A stretch of DNA of 64,000 nucleotides, from contig NZ_CP121463.1 in assembly GCF_029690065.1 (NCBI RefSeq), positions 558,001 to 622,000 on the forward strand, given 5' to 3'. The notes beneath the pieces were generated by a model. That model saw only the letters and a program-made list of their open reading frames with translations. It was not told the DNA's origin and ran no database searches. The stretch is from Arthrobacter sp. Y-9 (GTDB taxonomy: Bacteria; Actinomycetota; Actinomycetes; Actinomycetales; Micrococcaceae). Positions within the stretch are counted from its first letter, which is position 1. Each line of letters opens with the position of its first letter. The translations under genes were made by a program, and so were the position numbers. This document shows, in pieces, positions 48,579 to 56,696 of this stretch.

Positions 48579-49185
48579 GGGCCGACGGCCGGGCGCTTCC
48601 GCCCGGAACGTCCACCGGATAGCGGTCCTTTCGGCCGGATGCCAAGGCGCGCCCCCCTCGGCTCAGATACAGCTCTTTCATGTCCACCCCTAGATGATGC
48701 CTGCGGTGAAACATTCATATCCTGTTGCGCAACCCGATGAGGACGCGGAGAGGGGGCGCAACTTCGGACGAAGGAAGATGCGCACAGTCTCTAGCGGCTG
48801 ACCTTGAGGGAGCGCGAGGTGGTCCGTCACGTGGAAACAGGGTTCCTGGACCGCGATGTGAAAAAACATGATGTCTCACCGTTGGCGATGTGCAGTGCAA
48901 CGAGGAGGAGAGGCACGCCCCCATGCCACTGTCCCCGGGCGGGCCTCGACGTCGAATTGGGCGATGCACGAGTCCCACTTGAACAGAGTTAGACGCCTTG
49001 CCGTCGTCTGTGACGCGACAAAGTCAAAGAATTGAGGAAATCCTGTGCCCTGCGACGGCGATCGAGGACTGGCGGGCCGGGAACGGATCCGCTCCCGGCC
49101 AGTGGCCCGGCCCGCCGGGCCGGTGCCTCATCAGACTGACGCCTCGTCAGAGAAGTGACGGAAGAGGCGAAGTGATGGAAGCGGC
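48579..49185. other. 607-nt region without a convincing gene
   Basis: Between the sigma-factor gene and the transglycosylase gene no frame shows domain-like or codon-biased protein sequence. The part from about 48800 to 49060 is lower in GC (for instance GTGAAAAAACATGATG). It may hold the sigma-factor promoter and untranslated sequence; no RNA family was recognised. Confidence 0.5.
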
Positions 49186-50013
49186 TCAGTACCAGTTGTT
49201 GGCGTAGTGGAAGCCGAGGGCTCCGCACGGGGAACCGTAGCGCTCGGAGACGTACTTCAGACCCCAGGTGATCTGGGTCTTGTAGTTGGTCTGCCAATCG
49301 TCGGCCACCGAGGCCATCTTCGTGCCCGGCAGCGCCTGGACGATTCCATAAGCGCCGGAGTCCGCGTTCTGGGCGGTGGTCTTCCACCCGGATTCGCGGG
49401 TCCACAGCGTCACGAGGCACGGCATCTCGCCGGCGCCCCAGCCGTACTTGCCGAGCTGGCTCGCGGCGAAGGCCTGGGCTCCGGCAGGGTCGTCCACCGT
49501 CTTGGGCGGTGCGGCCTCTTCTTTCAGGGCGTCCACGGCCTGCTTCAGCGCGGAAGCCTGAGTGGCGGCCTCCCGCGCGGACTTGCTGGCTTCCGCGCCG
49601 GCCGAAACACTCTCCGAGGAGAGCGTGGCCAGGACGGAGAAGTCGAACTTCTGGCCGACGTTGTTGACCTTGCGGAACTGCGGTGCGCTGAGCTTGACCT
49701 CGGGCGCCGACTGCACGGTGGGCGCGGCCGGGCGGGTGTCCTGAGCGGCCATCGAGGCCTGTGTGGCGAGTCCGCCGGCCAGCGCGAGCGTCAGGACGGA
49801 GCCGACGACGGCGGCCCGGGCGCCGCGGGTGCGCGGAAGGATGCTGGGAAGCTGGCTGAGGACGGATCGCTTCTGGCGTCCACTCGGAGCAGCGGTGGCC
49901 GCTGTGCGGGCTCCCGCCGCGTGGTCCTCGCTGCGGGTGCTCCTGGTGGCGCGTACAGCGCGGGACCCTGCCACGGCTCGGCCGTCGGTGGTCCGCGGTC
50001 GGTTCGCGGTCAT
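49186..50013 (-). CDS. secreted lytic transglycosylase-like protein
   Basis: A 275-residue exported protein. A long basic N-terminal region leads to the export helix (GARAAVVGSVLTLALAGGLATQASMAA). After a helical, Ala/Ser-rich linker (ASKSAREAATQASALKQAV) comes a lysozyme-like domain: AFAASQLGKYGWGAGEMPCLVTLWTRESGWKTTAQN with the catalytic Glu in TRESGW, ADSGAYGIVQALPGTKMASV, and the end GSPCGALGFHYANNWY, common in actinobacterial wall hydrolases. The ATG at 50013 follows GAAGGG, which lies inside a hairpin; a TTG two codons earlier is possible. Likely cleaves peptidoglycan during growth. Confidence 0.88.
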   Translation of the reverse strand: MTANRPRTTDGRAVAGSRAVRATRSTRSEDHAAGARTAATAAPSGRQKRSVLSQLPSILPRTRGARAAVVGSVLTLALAGGLATQASMAAQDTRPAAPTVQSAPEVKLSAPQFRKVNNVGQKFDFSVLATLSSESVSAGAEASKSAREAATQASALKQAVDALKEEAAPPKTVDDPAGAQAFAASQLGKYGWGAGEMPCLVTLWTRESGWKTTAQNADSGAYGIVQALPGTKMASVADDWQTNYKTQITWGLKYVSERYGSPCGALGFHYANNWY

Positions 50014-50019
50014 GCTCAA

Positions 50020-50040
50020 CCCTTCATGCTTCTGGAAGGG
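50020..50040 (-). promoter_or_regulatory. hairpin sequestering the ribosome site of the transglycosylase
   Basis: On the minus strand CCCTTC (50040-50035) can pair with GAAGGG (50025-50020), the ribosome-binding sequence 6 nt before the ATG at 50013, with a 9-nt loop. This sits at the end of a structured leader that also has CCGGA/TCCGG and GGTG elements. It may be the switching end of a riboswitch such as the c-di-AMP (ydaO) class that controls wall hydrolases in actinobacteria. Confidence 0.5.
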
Positions 50041-50680
50041 GCGGGTCCGTGGACTCCGGACGCAGACACCCAGGTGGTGCTCTGCTCTTCCGGTGGACGC
50101 TCTGCCCCACGACCAGTCTAGGTGGCGGGCGCGCTCATGTCACATTTAGGTAACGACGGACCCGGGCCCTCCCGTCTGCTGACCGGGCCCGCCCGACGCC
50201 GAAGCGTCCACGATGCGGTCAAGCGGATCTGCCATGAGTTTCAGTTCACAGTTGAACTTTTGGGCGGTCAAGACCGCTCTAACTGAAGAAAATTCGTCAA
50301 AGAACGCGACATCTGACCGTGAAAGGGTTGATTCGCATCTCAGGACCCCTCTGCTCAGAATGGTGATGTCGGTCACAATGGACACTTTTGTCTCACTATG
50401 TGGACGGCTGTGAGCTTTGTTACTTGCAAGTTGGGTTTGTTACGTTGCACACTCGGAGATGTGAATACCAACTCAACAGCATCTGCAGCCGCAGCGACCC
50501 TCTCCAGCGCACCCGCTGGCCTGATGGTTGGCTGTTGTCGAATGTGCGCCTGACCTCCACCCCTCAGCTCAGGCAACCGTCCTCACCCCGCCCAATGAAG
50601 GGCACTTTCCTGATTCATTGCGGGGACTCAACATTCGAGCCGCGATGACGGCAAATTCACTCTCAGAGGTTTGAAACAAC
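50041..50680. other. 640-nt divergent intergenic region
   Basis: Holds the leader and promoter of the transglycosylase (minus strand) and the promoter region of the winged-helix gene (plus strand). The section 50220-50480 is clearly less GC-rich. GTCAC (50139-50143) and GTAAC (50150-50154) form an 11-bp direct repeat in the transglycosylase leader. No coding frame is convincing. Confidence 0.6.
50416..50449 (+). promoter_or_regulatory. TTTGTTAC direct repeats
   Basis: TTTGTTAC occurs at 50416-50423 and 50436-50443, exactly 20 bp apart, each followed by TTGCA (after an extra G in the second copy). Two helical turns between copies suggests a dimeric regulator binding one DNA face upstream of the winged-helix gene and of the transglycosylase. 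Confidence 0.55.
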
Positions 50681-51580
50681 ATGTCAGTTGCATCCGGATA
50701 CGTCCACATCTCCCTGCGGAACGCCAACAAGGCTCCTGCCGTCCGCCCCGAATTCGCCAACCGCCCCGCTGCCGCCCCGCAGCAGTACCCGGCGGGCTAC
50801 AACGGCCAGTTCGCAGCCCCCGCGCCCGCTCAGCAGCCCGGTTACCCCCAGCAGGGTTACGGCCAGCTCCGCGCCGTCCCGCAGCCGGGCACCCCCGCCG
50901 CTGAAGGCCACCCCCTGACCGCTCCGACCCCGGTGATCGCCCGCGGCGCCAACGGAGCTCCGGCCCGTGCCGCCGCCGGCACTCCCACGGTCGCCCGTGG
51001 GTTCGTCCTCTACGTGGGCATCGACGAGGAGACGGCAGCCGCTTCCGGACAGTCGATCGCCAAGCTCGCCCAGGAGATCCGCGCCTACGCCCAGTCGCTC
51101 GTCCAGGGCGCCGAGAGCTACGCCGCCGTCGCCGTCGCGCCGGCCAGCGCGCCCGGCTCCGCTCTCGACGTCGTGCGCAGCACCTTCGGCGATCCCACGG
51201 TCGCCAACCGGCAGCGCGTCGAGGCGCCCCGCCCGGCCGCCGTGCCGGACCAGCGCCCCAGCGGTGTCCTCATCGACCTGGCGCGCCGCGAAGTCCACCT
51301 GGACGGCGACACCCTGAACCTCACGTTCAAGGAATTCGAGCTCCTGAACTACCTGGTCGAGAACGGCACCCGCACCGTGGACCGCGAGGAGCTCCTGGAG
51401 AACCTGTGGCGCAACGCCGAAGAGGTTCCCAACGAGCGCACCATCGACGTGCACATCCGCCGTCTGCGCTCCAAGCTCGGTCGCCTGGCCAACACGGTCC
51501 GCACGGTCCGTGGGCAGGGGTACCGGTTCTACGAGCACCCCGAGGTGGTCGTCTGGGCCGCGCCGGAGTACTCCATCTGA
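50681..51580 (+). CDS. orphan OmpR-type winged-helix protein with low-complexity N-terminus
   Basis: A 299-residue protein. The C-terminal part (about 193-287) is a PhoB/OmpR winged helix: VLIDLARREVHLDGDTLNLT, FKEFELLNYLVENGTRTVDREELLENLW, TIDVHIRRLRSKLGRL, VRTVRGQGYRFYE. There is no receiver domain. The N-terminal 100 residues are disordered and rich in Pro, Gln, Ala, Gly (AAPQQYPAGYNGQFAAP, QQPGYPQQGYGQ); the middle (VARGFVLYVGIDEETAAASG, IAKLAQEIRAYAQSLV) is a small predicted alpha/beta region. Start ATG 50681 follows AGAGG. Such proteins are recurrent in Micrococcaceae; regulon unknown. Confidence 0.88.
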   Translation: MSVASGYVHISLRNANKAPAVRPEFANRPAAAPQQYPAGYNGQFAAPAPAQQPGYPQQGYGQLRAVPQPGTPAAEGHPLTAPTPVIARGANGAPARAAAGTPTVARGFVLYVGIDEETAAASGQSIAKLAQEIRAYAQSLVQGAESYAAVAVAPASAPGSALDVVRSTFGDPTVANRQRVEAPRPAAVPDQRPSGVLIDLARREVHLDGDTLNLTFKEFELLNYLVENGTRTVDREELLENLWRNAEEVPNERTIDVHIRRLRSKLGRLANTVRTVRGQGYRFYEHPEVVVWAAPEYSI

Positions 51581-51630
51581 CGTTTTCGGTTCTGTGTGAA
51601 GGACGGGGATCCCCTCCGCGCCTGCGCTCC

Positions 51631-51684
51631 GGCCCCGCTGCACCTCAGGATTCCGGCTTCGGTCGGGCTTGAGGCAGCGGGGCC
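51631..51684 (+). terminator. hairpin after the winged-helix gene
   Basis: GGCCCCGCTG-CACCTCA (51631-51647) pairs with TGAGG-CAGCGGGGCC (51670-51684) with a 2-nt bulge, 51 nt past the stop codon. Followed by TTCACG, so the T-tract is poor. Its right arm overlaps the left arm of the larger inverted repeat described next. Confidence 0.6.
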
Positions 51685-51890
51685 TTCACGCAACAACGGC
51701 GCTGTCGGGGAACCCCGTCCTTCTCCTCGTTCCCGGTCAGAGGGAGTGCGTTCGGCTTGATGGGATCACCCGTGCGTGGGGCCGGTTCTGTGCGAGCGAG
51801 TGGGTGACCTGGCCTGCGGACGTGAGGGGTGGTCTATGTGTGGGGTGCCGGGGGTATCCGGAGAGCGCCGTTGTCGCGTGGAAGCCCCGC
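51677..51890. repeat. 214-nt element bounded by 40-bp inverted repeats
   Basis: Positions 51677-51716 and the complement of 51851-51890 match at 33 of 40 sites (both read GCGGGGC...ACAACGGCGCT...CCCC). The 134 nt between also hold facing CACCC/GGGTG segments. The two arms translated give HATTALSGNP and HATTALSGYP, but no gene is implied. It may be a decayed miniature insertion element or a structured RNA. The rest of the 438-nt gap to 52018 holds only the promoter of the next gene. Confidence 0.7.
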
Positions 51891-52018
51891 CGCTGACGGC
51901 GTGAACCGAGCCTGGGTCCAAAGGTCGGCGGGGCTGGAGCGCAGGCGCCGAAGGATGCCCACGGCACTCCTTCCACACCGAGAACCACCCACCAACCCCG
52001 CAGGGATAGTGTTTTCCC

Positions 52019-52543
52019 ATGAGTGAGCATCATGTGAAGCGCCTGATCATCATGCGCCATGCCAAGGCGGACTGGCCTCTGGGGGTCCAGGATCACGACC
52101 GGCCTCTGGAACCCCGTGGACATCGTGATGCGGCGGCGGCCGGTGCCTGGCTGCGGGACTCGGGGAACGTCCCGGACTTCATCCTGTGCTCCACCGCGGT
52201 GCGGACCCGCCAGACCTGCACCTGGGTGTGCGAAGAGCTGGGGGAGAAGGCGCCGACGCCCAAGCTCGAATCGGGGCTCTACTCGGCGACCGGTCGGCGG
52301 ATGCTCACGGTCATCAATCACGTGCCCGAGACCGTGACGAGCCTGATGGTCATCAGCCACATGCCGGGCGTGCAGGATCTCGCGCTGCTCCTGGCGGACC
52401 GGGATTCGGATCAGACCGCCTATATGGACATGGCGGAGCATTACCCCACCAGCGGGATCACCGTGCTTGAGAGCGTGAAACCCTGGGCGGAGCTGGACGG
52501 TCAGGATGCGCGCCTGGTGTCCTTCGAGGTGCCGCGGGCCTGA
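52019..52543 (+). CDS. SixA-like histidine phosphatase
   Basis: A 174-residue member of the histidine phosphatase (phosphoglycerate-mutase-like) superfamily, branch SixA. The catalytic phosphohistidine is His14 in MRHAK; the second-site arginine is in STAVRTRQT, and the C-terminal histidine in VISHMPGVQDLA. SixA in E. coli removes phosphate from phosphohistidine proteins. The start is the ATG at 52019 with only a weak ribosome site. Its 3' end overlaps the opposite-strand membrane-protein gene by 86 nt. Confidence 0.9.
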   Translation: MSEHHVKRLIIMRHAKADWPLGVQDHDRPLEPRGHRDAAAAGAWLRDSGNVPDFILCSTAVRTRQTCTWVCEELGEKAPTPKLESGLYSATGRRMLTVINHVPETVTSLMVISHMPGVQDLALLLADRDSDQTAYMDMAEHYPTSGITVLESVKPWAELDGQDARLVSFEVPRA

Positions 52544-53060
52544 CCGTCGGCCTCGGCGTCGGGCGGCTCGAGCCACTTCGCGTGGCGGTGCCGCTCCGGC
52601 TGCCCGCCCCACGCGATCCGGACGCGGTGCGACGCCCTCCCGCCCGGGCGGGGCGTTTGCGTCCGGTGACGCCGGGCTTCTTCGCGGGCCAGACGCTGCC
52701 GAGGAACAGCAGGAGCGCGGCCGGCAGTCCTGCGGCGAGGCTGAGGAAGAAGTACAGATCGCTTCCCGCGCCGGGACCTGTGGTGTGCATCCGATCGTAG
52801 CCTTCGGAGAAGCCCAGCCCCCAGAGCCGCACGTACGCGAGGGCGAACGTGACGGCCACGGTGGTGAGGATTCCAGCGGCGATCAGCACCTTGTCACGGC
52901 GCAGGATGGCGACGGACGCTATGGCGCAGACGAAACCGATGAACGCGCACACCAGCAGGAGGACCAGGCCCAGGGTCTCCGGGGCCAGGACCGTCTGGAT
53001 CAGGAGCGCTGCGCAGGCCAGGGCCGCGCCGAGCATGATCTTGGTGGTGAGCAACCGCAT
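52458..53060 (-). CDS. membrane protein with basic low-complexity tail
   Basis: A 200-residue protein with three hydrophobic helices (ALACAALLIQTVLAPETLGL; VCAFIGFVCAIASVAIL; VLIAAGILTTVAVTFALAYV) and a fourth (LYFFLSLAAGLPAALLLFLGSVW), then a 60-residue Arg/Ser/Pro/Thr-rich tail (RAGGRRTASGSRGAG). Family not recognised. The tail reads antisense into the end of the phosphatase gene, so it may be a poorly constrained extension. ATG at 53060. The preceding TetR operon is separate. Confidence 0.65.
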   Translation of the reverse strand: MRLLTTKIMLGAALACAALLIQTVLAPETLGLVLLLVCAFIGFVCAIASVAILRRDKVLIAAGILTTVAVTFALAYVRLWGLGFSEGYDRMHTTGPGAGSDLYFFLSLAAGLPAALLLFLGSVWPAKKPGVTGRKRPARAGGRRTASGSRGAGSRSGTATRSGSSRPTPRPTVRPAAPRRTPGAHPDRPAPPRVSRSQAR

Positions 53061-53128
53061 GGCTTCATTCTTTCAGAGGGGTCTGACAGTTTTTCTGGTC
53101 CCCGGATCCGTGGATCAGGGGACGGGTA

Positions 53129-53824
53129 TCAGCGCGCCAGGTAGCCCTTCACGAAGGTCATGATGGCCTCCACGCTGGCTTCCTGGGAACGACCCGGATG
53201 GAAGCTCTTGCGGTCGAGGCCCACGATGAAGCACGCCCCGAAGATCGCCGCCTCCAGGCCGCTCCGGGAGACGTCCTGGTTCACCGCGTAGCGCTGGCCG
53301 ATCCGGTCCAGGGCTTGGGAGATCACGTCGAGCAGTTCCGAGCGGAGTTCCCGCATCAGGTCACGCCACTCGTTCTCGGCCTTCCAGTTCTCGTTCATCC
53401 ACAGCTGCCCGAAGGACGGGTAGTCGTCCAGGAACGCGATCGCCTCGGACACCACGGACTCCATCGCGGCCACGGGATCCTCGACCGCGGGCACCGCCGC
53501 GAAGCGGGCCAGGAGGATGTCCACGCCGTGCCGGAGCAGCTGCGCGATCAGCTCGGACTTGCTGCCGAAGTTGTAGTACACGGTGCCCTTGGAGACCCCG
53601 GCCTCGGCCGCGATCTCGTCCACCGTCACTTCGGCGGCTCCCCGCTCGCCGATCAGCTGCATGGACGCGTCGAAGATCTTCTGCCGTGAGGCCGACGTCC
53701 GCTGGGGACGACGACGGCGGCCCGCGCCGTCGTCGTCGCCCACGGCAGGCGCCTGGCCGGGTTCGCCGGCGTCGCCGCCCGCCGACGGCAGCCTCGGGTG
53801 CGCGGCCGGCTCGGCGGGTCTCAT
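53129..53824 (-). CDS. TetR-family regulator of the YhgE operon
   Basis: A 231-residue TetR protein whose N-terminal 50 residues are a Pro/Gly/Asp/Arg-rich extension (GDDDGAGRRRRPQRTS). The helix-turn-helix follows: KIFDASMQLIGERGAAEVTVDEIAAEAG and VSKGTVYYNFGSKSELIAQLL. The ligand domain (VVSEAIAFLDDYPSFGQLWM, AAIFGACFIVGLDRKSF) is typical. The ATG at 53824 overlaps the stop of the YhgE/Pip gene by 4 nt, so it is the last gene of the operon. A perfect AACTGAC-TG-GTCAGTT dyad upstream of the first gene is its predicted operator. Confidence 0.9.
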   Translation of the reverse strand: MRPAEPAAHPRLPSAGGDAGEPGQAPAVGDDDGAGRRRRPQRTSASRQKIFDASMQLIGERGAAEVTVDEIAAEAGVSKGTVYYNFGSKSELIAQLLRHGVDILLARFAAVPAVEDPVAAMESVVSEAIAFLDDYPSFGQLWMNENWKAENEWRDLMRELRSELLDVISQALDRIGQRYAVNQDVSRSGLEAAIFGACFIVGLDRKSFHPGRSQEASVEAIMTFVKGYLAR

Positions 53825-55872
53825 ACCGAGATCTCCGGCTTGAAGCTCTTCAGGGTCCAGAGCTTGTGCTTGTGCACGGCGAGCGTGGACATCGCCATGC
53901 CGAGCGCCGCGTAGCCCACGAGGCCCAGCATGATGGGGGCCACCATGGACAGGTCGCCGCCGTAGATCAGGTGGCGCATGCCGGTCACGACGTAGCCGAG
54001 CGGCAGGATGTCGTGGACCACGTGGAACGGCTCCGGGGTGGTCTGCCACGGGAACGTGCCGCCCGAGGAGACCAGCTGGAGCACCAGCAGGATGAGCACC
54101 ACGAATTTGCCCGGTGTGCCCAGCAGTGCGCAGATGCCCTGGATGAGCGCCGTGAACGCCATCGCCGCGAACAGCAGGAAGATGAACGTTAGCGCCGGGT
54201 TGGCCGATTCGAGTTTCAGGCCCAGCGTGACCACGGCCCACAGCAGGGCGGTCTGCACGGCGGACACCACGAAGAAGGGCAGCCAGCCGGCGATGCCGAT
54301 CTTCCAGGACGGCGCATTGGACGCCAGGGCCCGCTGGGTGAGCGGGCGCATGGCCTGCACCAGCATGAAGGCGCCGATCCACAGCGAGAGGCTGAGGAAG
54401 AACGGGGCCAGGCCGGCGCCGTAGGTGGTCGCCTTGGTCTGCGCGAGCTTGTCGACGGCCACCGGATCGGACATCACCTTGGAGACGCTCTCCCGCTGGG
54501 TCGCGTTCGGGTTGGGGATCTGGCCCGAGCCCTCCGCGAGTTTGGTGGCCAGTTCCTTGCCGCCGCTCGCGGCGGTCTTGGCGCCGTCCTGCAGTTTGGC
54601 CGCGCCGGCGTTGAGCTGCGTGGCGCCCGAGTTGAGCTTGGTGGCGCCCTGGTAGGCGCTCTGCTCGCCGGCTGCGAGGGTCTTCGCGCCGTCCGCCAGC
54701 TGGTACGCGCCCGAGTTGGCCTGATTGATGCCGTTGACCAGGGTGGGCGCGGAGTCGGAGAGCTTCTTGGCGCCTGCGGCCACGGCCCCGGCGCCATCGG
54801 AGAGCTTCTGGATGTCAGCGGCGGCGCCGTTGATCTTCGCCTTGGCGTCCTGGACCGGGCTCGATCCCTGGACGGCCTTGAGATCGGCGAGGATCTTGTC
54901 CGCCTGCTCCTGCGTGATGACCTGGTCCTTGACGAGCTTGTTGACCGTGGTCTTCACGTCGGCGTCGGCCTGGGTCTCCACGGTCTGGAGGTCCTTCACG
55001 GCACCCTGAACCTTGGCGTTGAGCTGTGCGTTGCCGGCGGCCACCTGGGCTGCGCCGTCGGCGAGCTGCTTGGTGCTGGACGGCAGGGGCGCGGCGCCCT
55101 GGCTGAGCTGGGACAGCCCGCTGCTGAGCTTGTTCGCGCCGTCGGAGAGCTTGTTCGCACCGGCCACGAGCTGGCCCTGACCGTCCACCAGCTGGCTGGC
55201 GCCGGAGCTGAGGTCCGTGGTGCCCTTGTGCAGATCGGCGGTGCCGGTCTGCAGCTGGGCGAGGCCGTTGGACAGCGTCTTGGCGCCGTCCGCGGCCTTC
55301 ACCATGTTCTGGTGGATGACGCCGAAGCCCGACAGGAGCTGATCGGCCGTCTGCTCGCCGACCTCCTGGGCGACGCTCGCGTGCACGGCGGTGGTGAGCT
55401 TGTCCACGATCGTGCTGAGGAGGTAGTTGTTGGCGTCGTTGGTGGTGACGTTGAGCATGGCCTGGTGCGCCGAGTCGAACGTCGACGGGGACACGAGGTT
55501 CTTGGAGAAGTCCTTCGGGATCTTCAGGGCGAAGGCGTACTTGCCCGTCCGCACGCCCTCATCGGCCTCCTGCGAGGTGGGCACGCGCTGCCAGTCGAAG
55601 AGGTGTGCGTCCACGAGGGAGTCGGCCACCTTGGCGCCGGCCTTCAGTTCCTCGCCCTTGGTGCCGTCGGGCTTGGACGGGGTGGCGCCGGTGTCCTCGA
55701 CCACCAGGGCGGCCTTGATGCCGCTCAGGTTGTTGTAAGGGTCCCAGTTCGCGTAGAGGTAGATGGCCCCGTACAGCAGGGGGACCAGGGACAGGGCGAC
55801 GATGGTGAGCTTGGGCAGCACGCCACTGGTCATGCGCTTGAGCTCGGAGCGGGCCAGGCGTAGAACGGTCAC
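53821..55872 (-). CDS. YhgE/Pip-family membrane protein
   Basis: A 683-residue protein with one N-terminal helix (PKLTIVALSLVPLLYGAIYLYANWDPYNNLSGIKAALV begins the Pip domain, about residues 20-57), a long extracytoplasmic region, and five to six C-terminal helices from about residue 485. The external part has many heptad-like repeats of the form LSDGANKLSSGLSQLSQG and LNSGATQLNAGAAKLQDGA, predicted to form a rod-like coiled coil. Family members include phage infection protein Pip and ESX-linked EsaA. It overlaps its neighbours by 4 nt on both sides. Function as an ABC-2-like exporter or receptor is inferred. Confidence 0.9.
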   Translation of the reverse strand: MTVLRLARSELKRMTSGVLPKLTIVALSLVPLLYGAIYLYANWDPYNNLSGIKAALVVEDTGATPSKPDGTKGEELKAGAKVADSLVDAHLFDWQRVPTSQEADEGVRTGKYAFALKIPKDFSKNLVSPSTFDSAHQAMLNVTTNDANNYLLSTIVDKLTTAVHASVAQEVGEQTADQLLSGFGVIHQNMVKAADGAKTLSNGLAQLQTGTADLHKGTTDLSSGASQLVDGQGQLVAGANKLSDGANKLSSGLSQLSQGAAPLPSSTKQLADGAAQVAAGNAQLNAKVQGAVKDLQTVETQADADVKTTVNKLVKDQVITQEQADKILADLKAVQGSSPVQDAKAKINGAAADIQKLSDGAGAVAAGAKKLSDSAPTLVNGINQANSGAYQLADGAKTLAAGEQSAYQGATKLNSGATQLNAGAAKLQDGAKTAASGGKELATKLAEGSGQIPNPNATQRESVSKVMSDPVAVDKLAQTKATTYGAGLAPFFLSLSLWIGAFMLVQAMRPLTQRALASNAPSWKIGIAGWLPFFVVSAVQTALLWAVVTLGLKLESANPALTFIFLLFAAMAFTALIQGICALLGTPGKFVVLILLVLQLVSSGGTFPWQTTPEPFHVVHDILPLGYVVTGMRHLIYGGDLSMVAPIMLGLVGYAALGMAMSTLAVHKHKLWTLKSFKPEISV

Positions 55873-56651
55873 TTCGCTTCCTCCACGTTCTCATCCGCAC
55901 TGTTCTTTTCCGAACTGTTCTTTTCCGCAGGCGGCGTCTCACCCGAGGCGGCATCGCTGACGTGCGCTGCCTCGGCGGCCACCGCCTCCTCTGCGTCCTC
56001 TTCGGCTCCCGGCGGCAGCTCCGCGTGCGGAACGGAGTTGCCGATCACTGCGCTGGGGCCCTCCCAGCCGTCCGGCAGGGTCGCGACGACCGCGACGACG
56101 GCGAGCGGCCGCCCGGCGTCGTACGCCAGCTGCTCGCAGCGCTCCAGCCAGACGGCGGGGTCGGCGCTGTGCCGGTCGGGGGAGTCCAGCACGAGCAGGT
56201 CCACCGCGGGATCCGCGAGGGCCAGCTGGGTCAGGAGGCTCACACGGCGTTCCGCGGGAAGTTCGTCCACCCAGAGCTTCTCCACGTCCTCGAAGGAGTT
56301 GAGCTTGAGCCAGGGCTTGGCCAGCAGGGCGCCACGGTATCGGCGGGGGATCAGCGCGAGGTCCTCGGTGACCAGATCGCAGACCGAAAGGTGCTGTTCG
56401 GGCTCGTTGATGCCGGGGGCGTCCACCAGGGCGGAGGCTTTTCGGATGGTTTTGAGCCTGGTGCTGCCGTCCCAGGAGAGGTGGCCCGAGGACGGCTTCA
56501 TGCGCCCGGTGAGGGTCAGGGCGAGGGCGGTGCGGTCATCCTGGTTCTCGCCGCGGACCAGGAGCAGTTCGCCGGGGGAGACACGCAGTGAGGTGGCGGG
56601 CAGGAGGTCGGTCCTGCGGCCGTTCACCTGGAGCGCACGGGCGTCGAGCAT
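55869..56651 (-). CDS. degenerate ABC-ATPase-like protein
   Basis: A 260-residue protein with the outline of an ABC nucleotide-binding domain: the Walker A position reads VRGENQDDRTALALTLTGR, lacking the GSGK lysine; the Walker B position reads DLLVLDSPDRHS, lacking the catalytic glutamate; and the signature position reads DELPAERRVSLLTQLAL rather than LSGGQ. The C-terminal 50 residues are Glu/Ala-rich and disordered. It is thus likely unable to hydrolyse ATP and may be a regulatory subunit of the YhgE membrane protein it is translationally coupled to. The ATG at 56651 is the first in frame. Confidence 0.8.
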   Translation of the reverse strand: MLDARALQVNGRRTDLLPATSLRVSPGELLLVRGENQDDRTALALTLTGRMKPSSGHLSWDGSTRLKTIRKASALVDAPGINEPEQHLSVCDLVTEDLALIPRRYRGALLAKPWLKLNSFEDVEKLWVDELPAERRVSLLTQLALADPAVDLLVLDSPDRHSADPAVWLERCEQLAYDAGRPLAVVAVVATLPDGWEGPSAVIGNSVPHAELPPGAEEDAEEAVAAEAAHVSDAASGETPPAEKNSSEKNSADENVEEAK

Positions 56652-56696
56652 GGGGGAGGTGCCTTTCGTGAAGAACGTCTGACACCAGAGTATCTA

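Noticed and set aside
48804-48992. Small plus-strand frame in the gap after the sigma-factor gene
   Set aside because: No ribosome site, mixed Cys/His/Arg composition without domain, and codon bias unlike neighbours.
51669-51896. Open frame over the inverted-repeat element
   Set aside because: Both arms translate to the same peptide only because they are inverted repeats; no start signal and no domain.
53821-56651. ESX/type VII secretion locus, because EsaA is a YhgE/Pip relative
   Set aside because: No EccC ATPase, WXG100 proteins or other type VII components are nearby.
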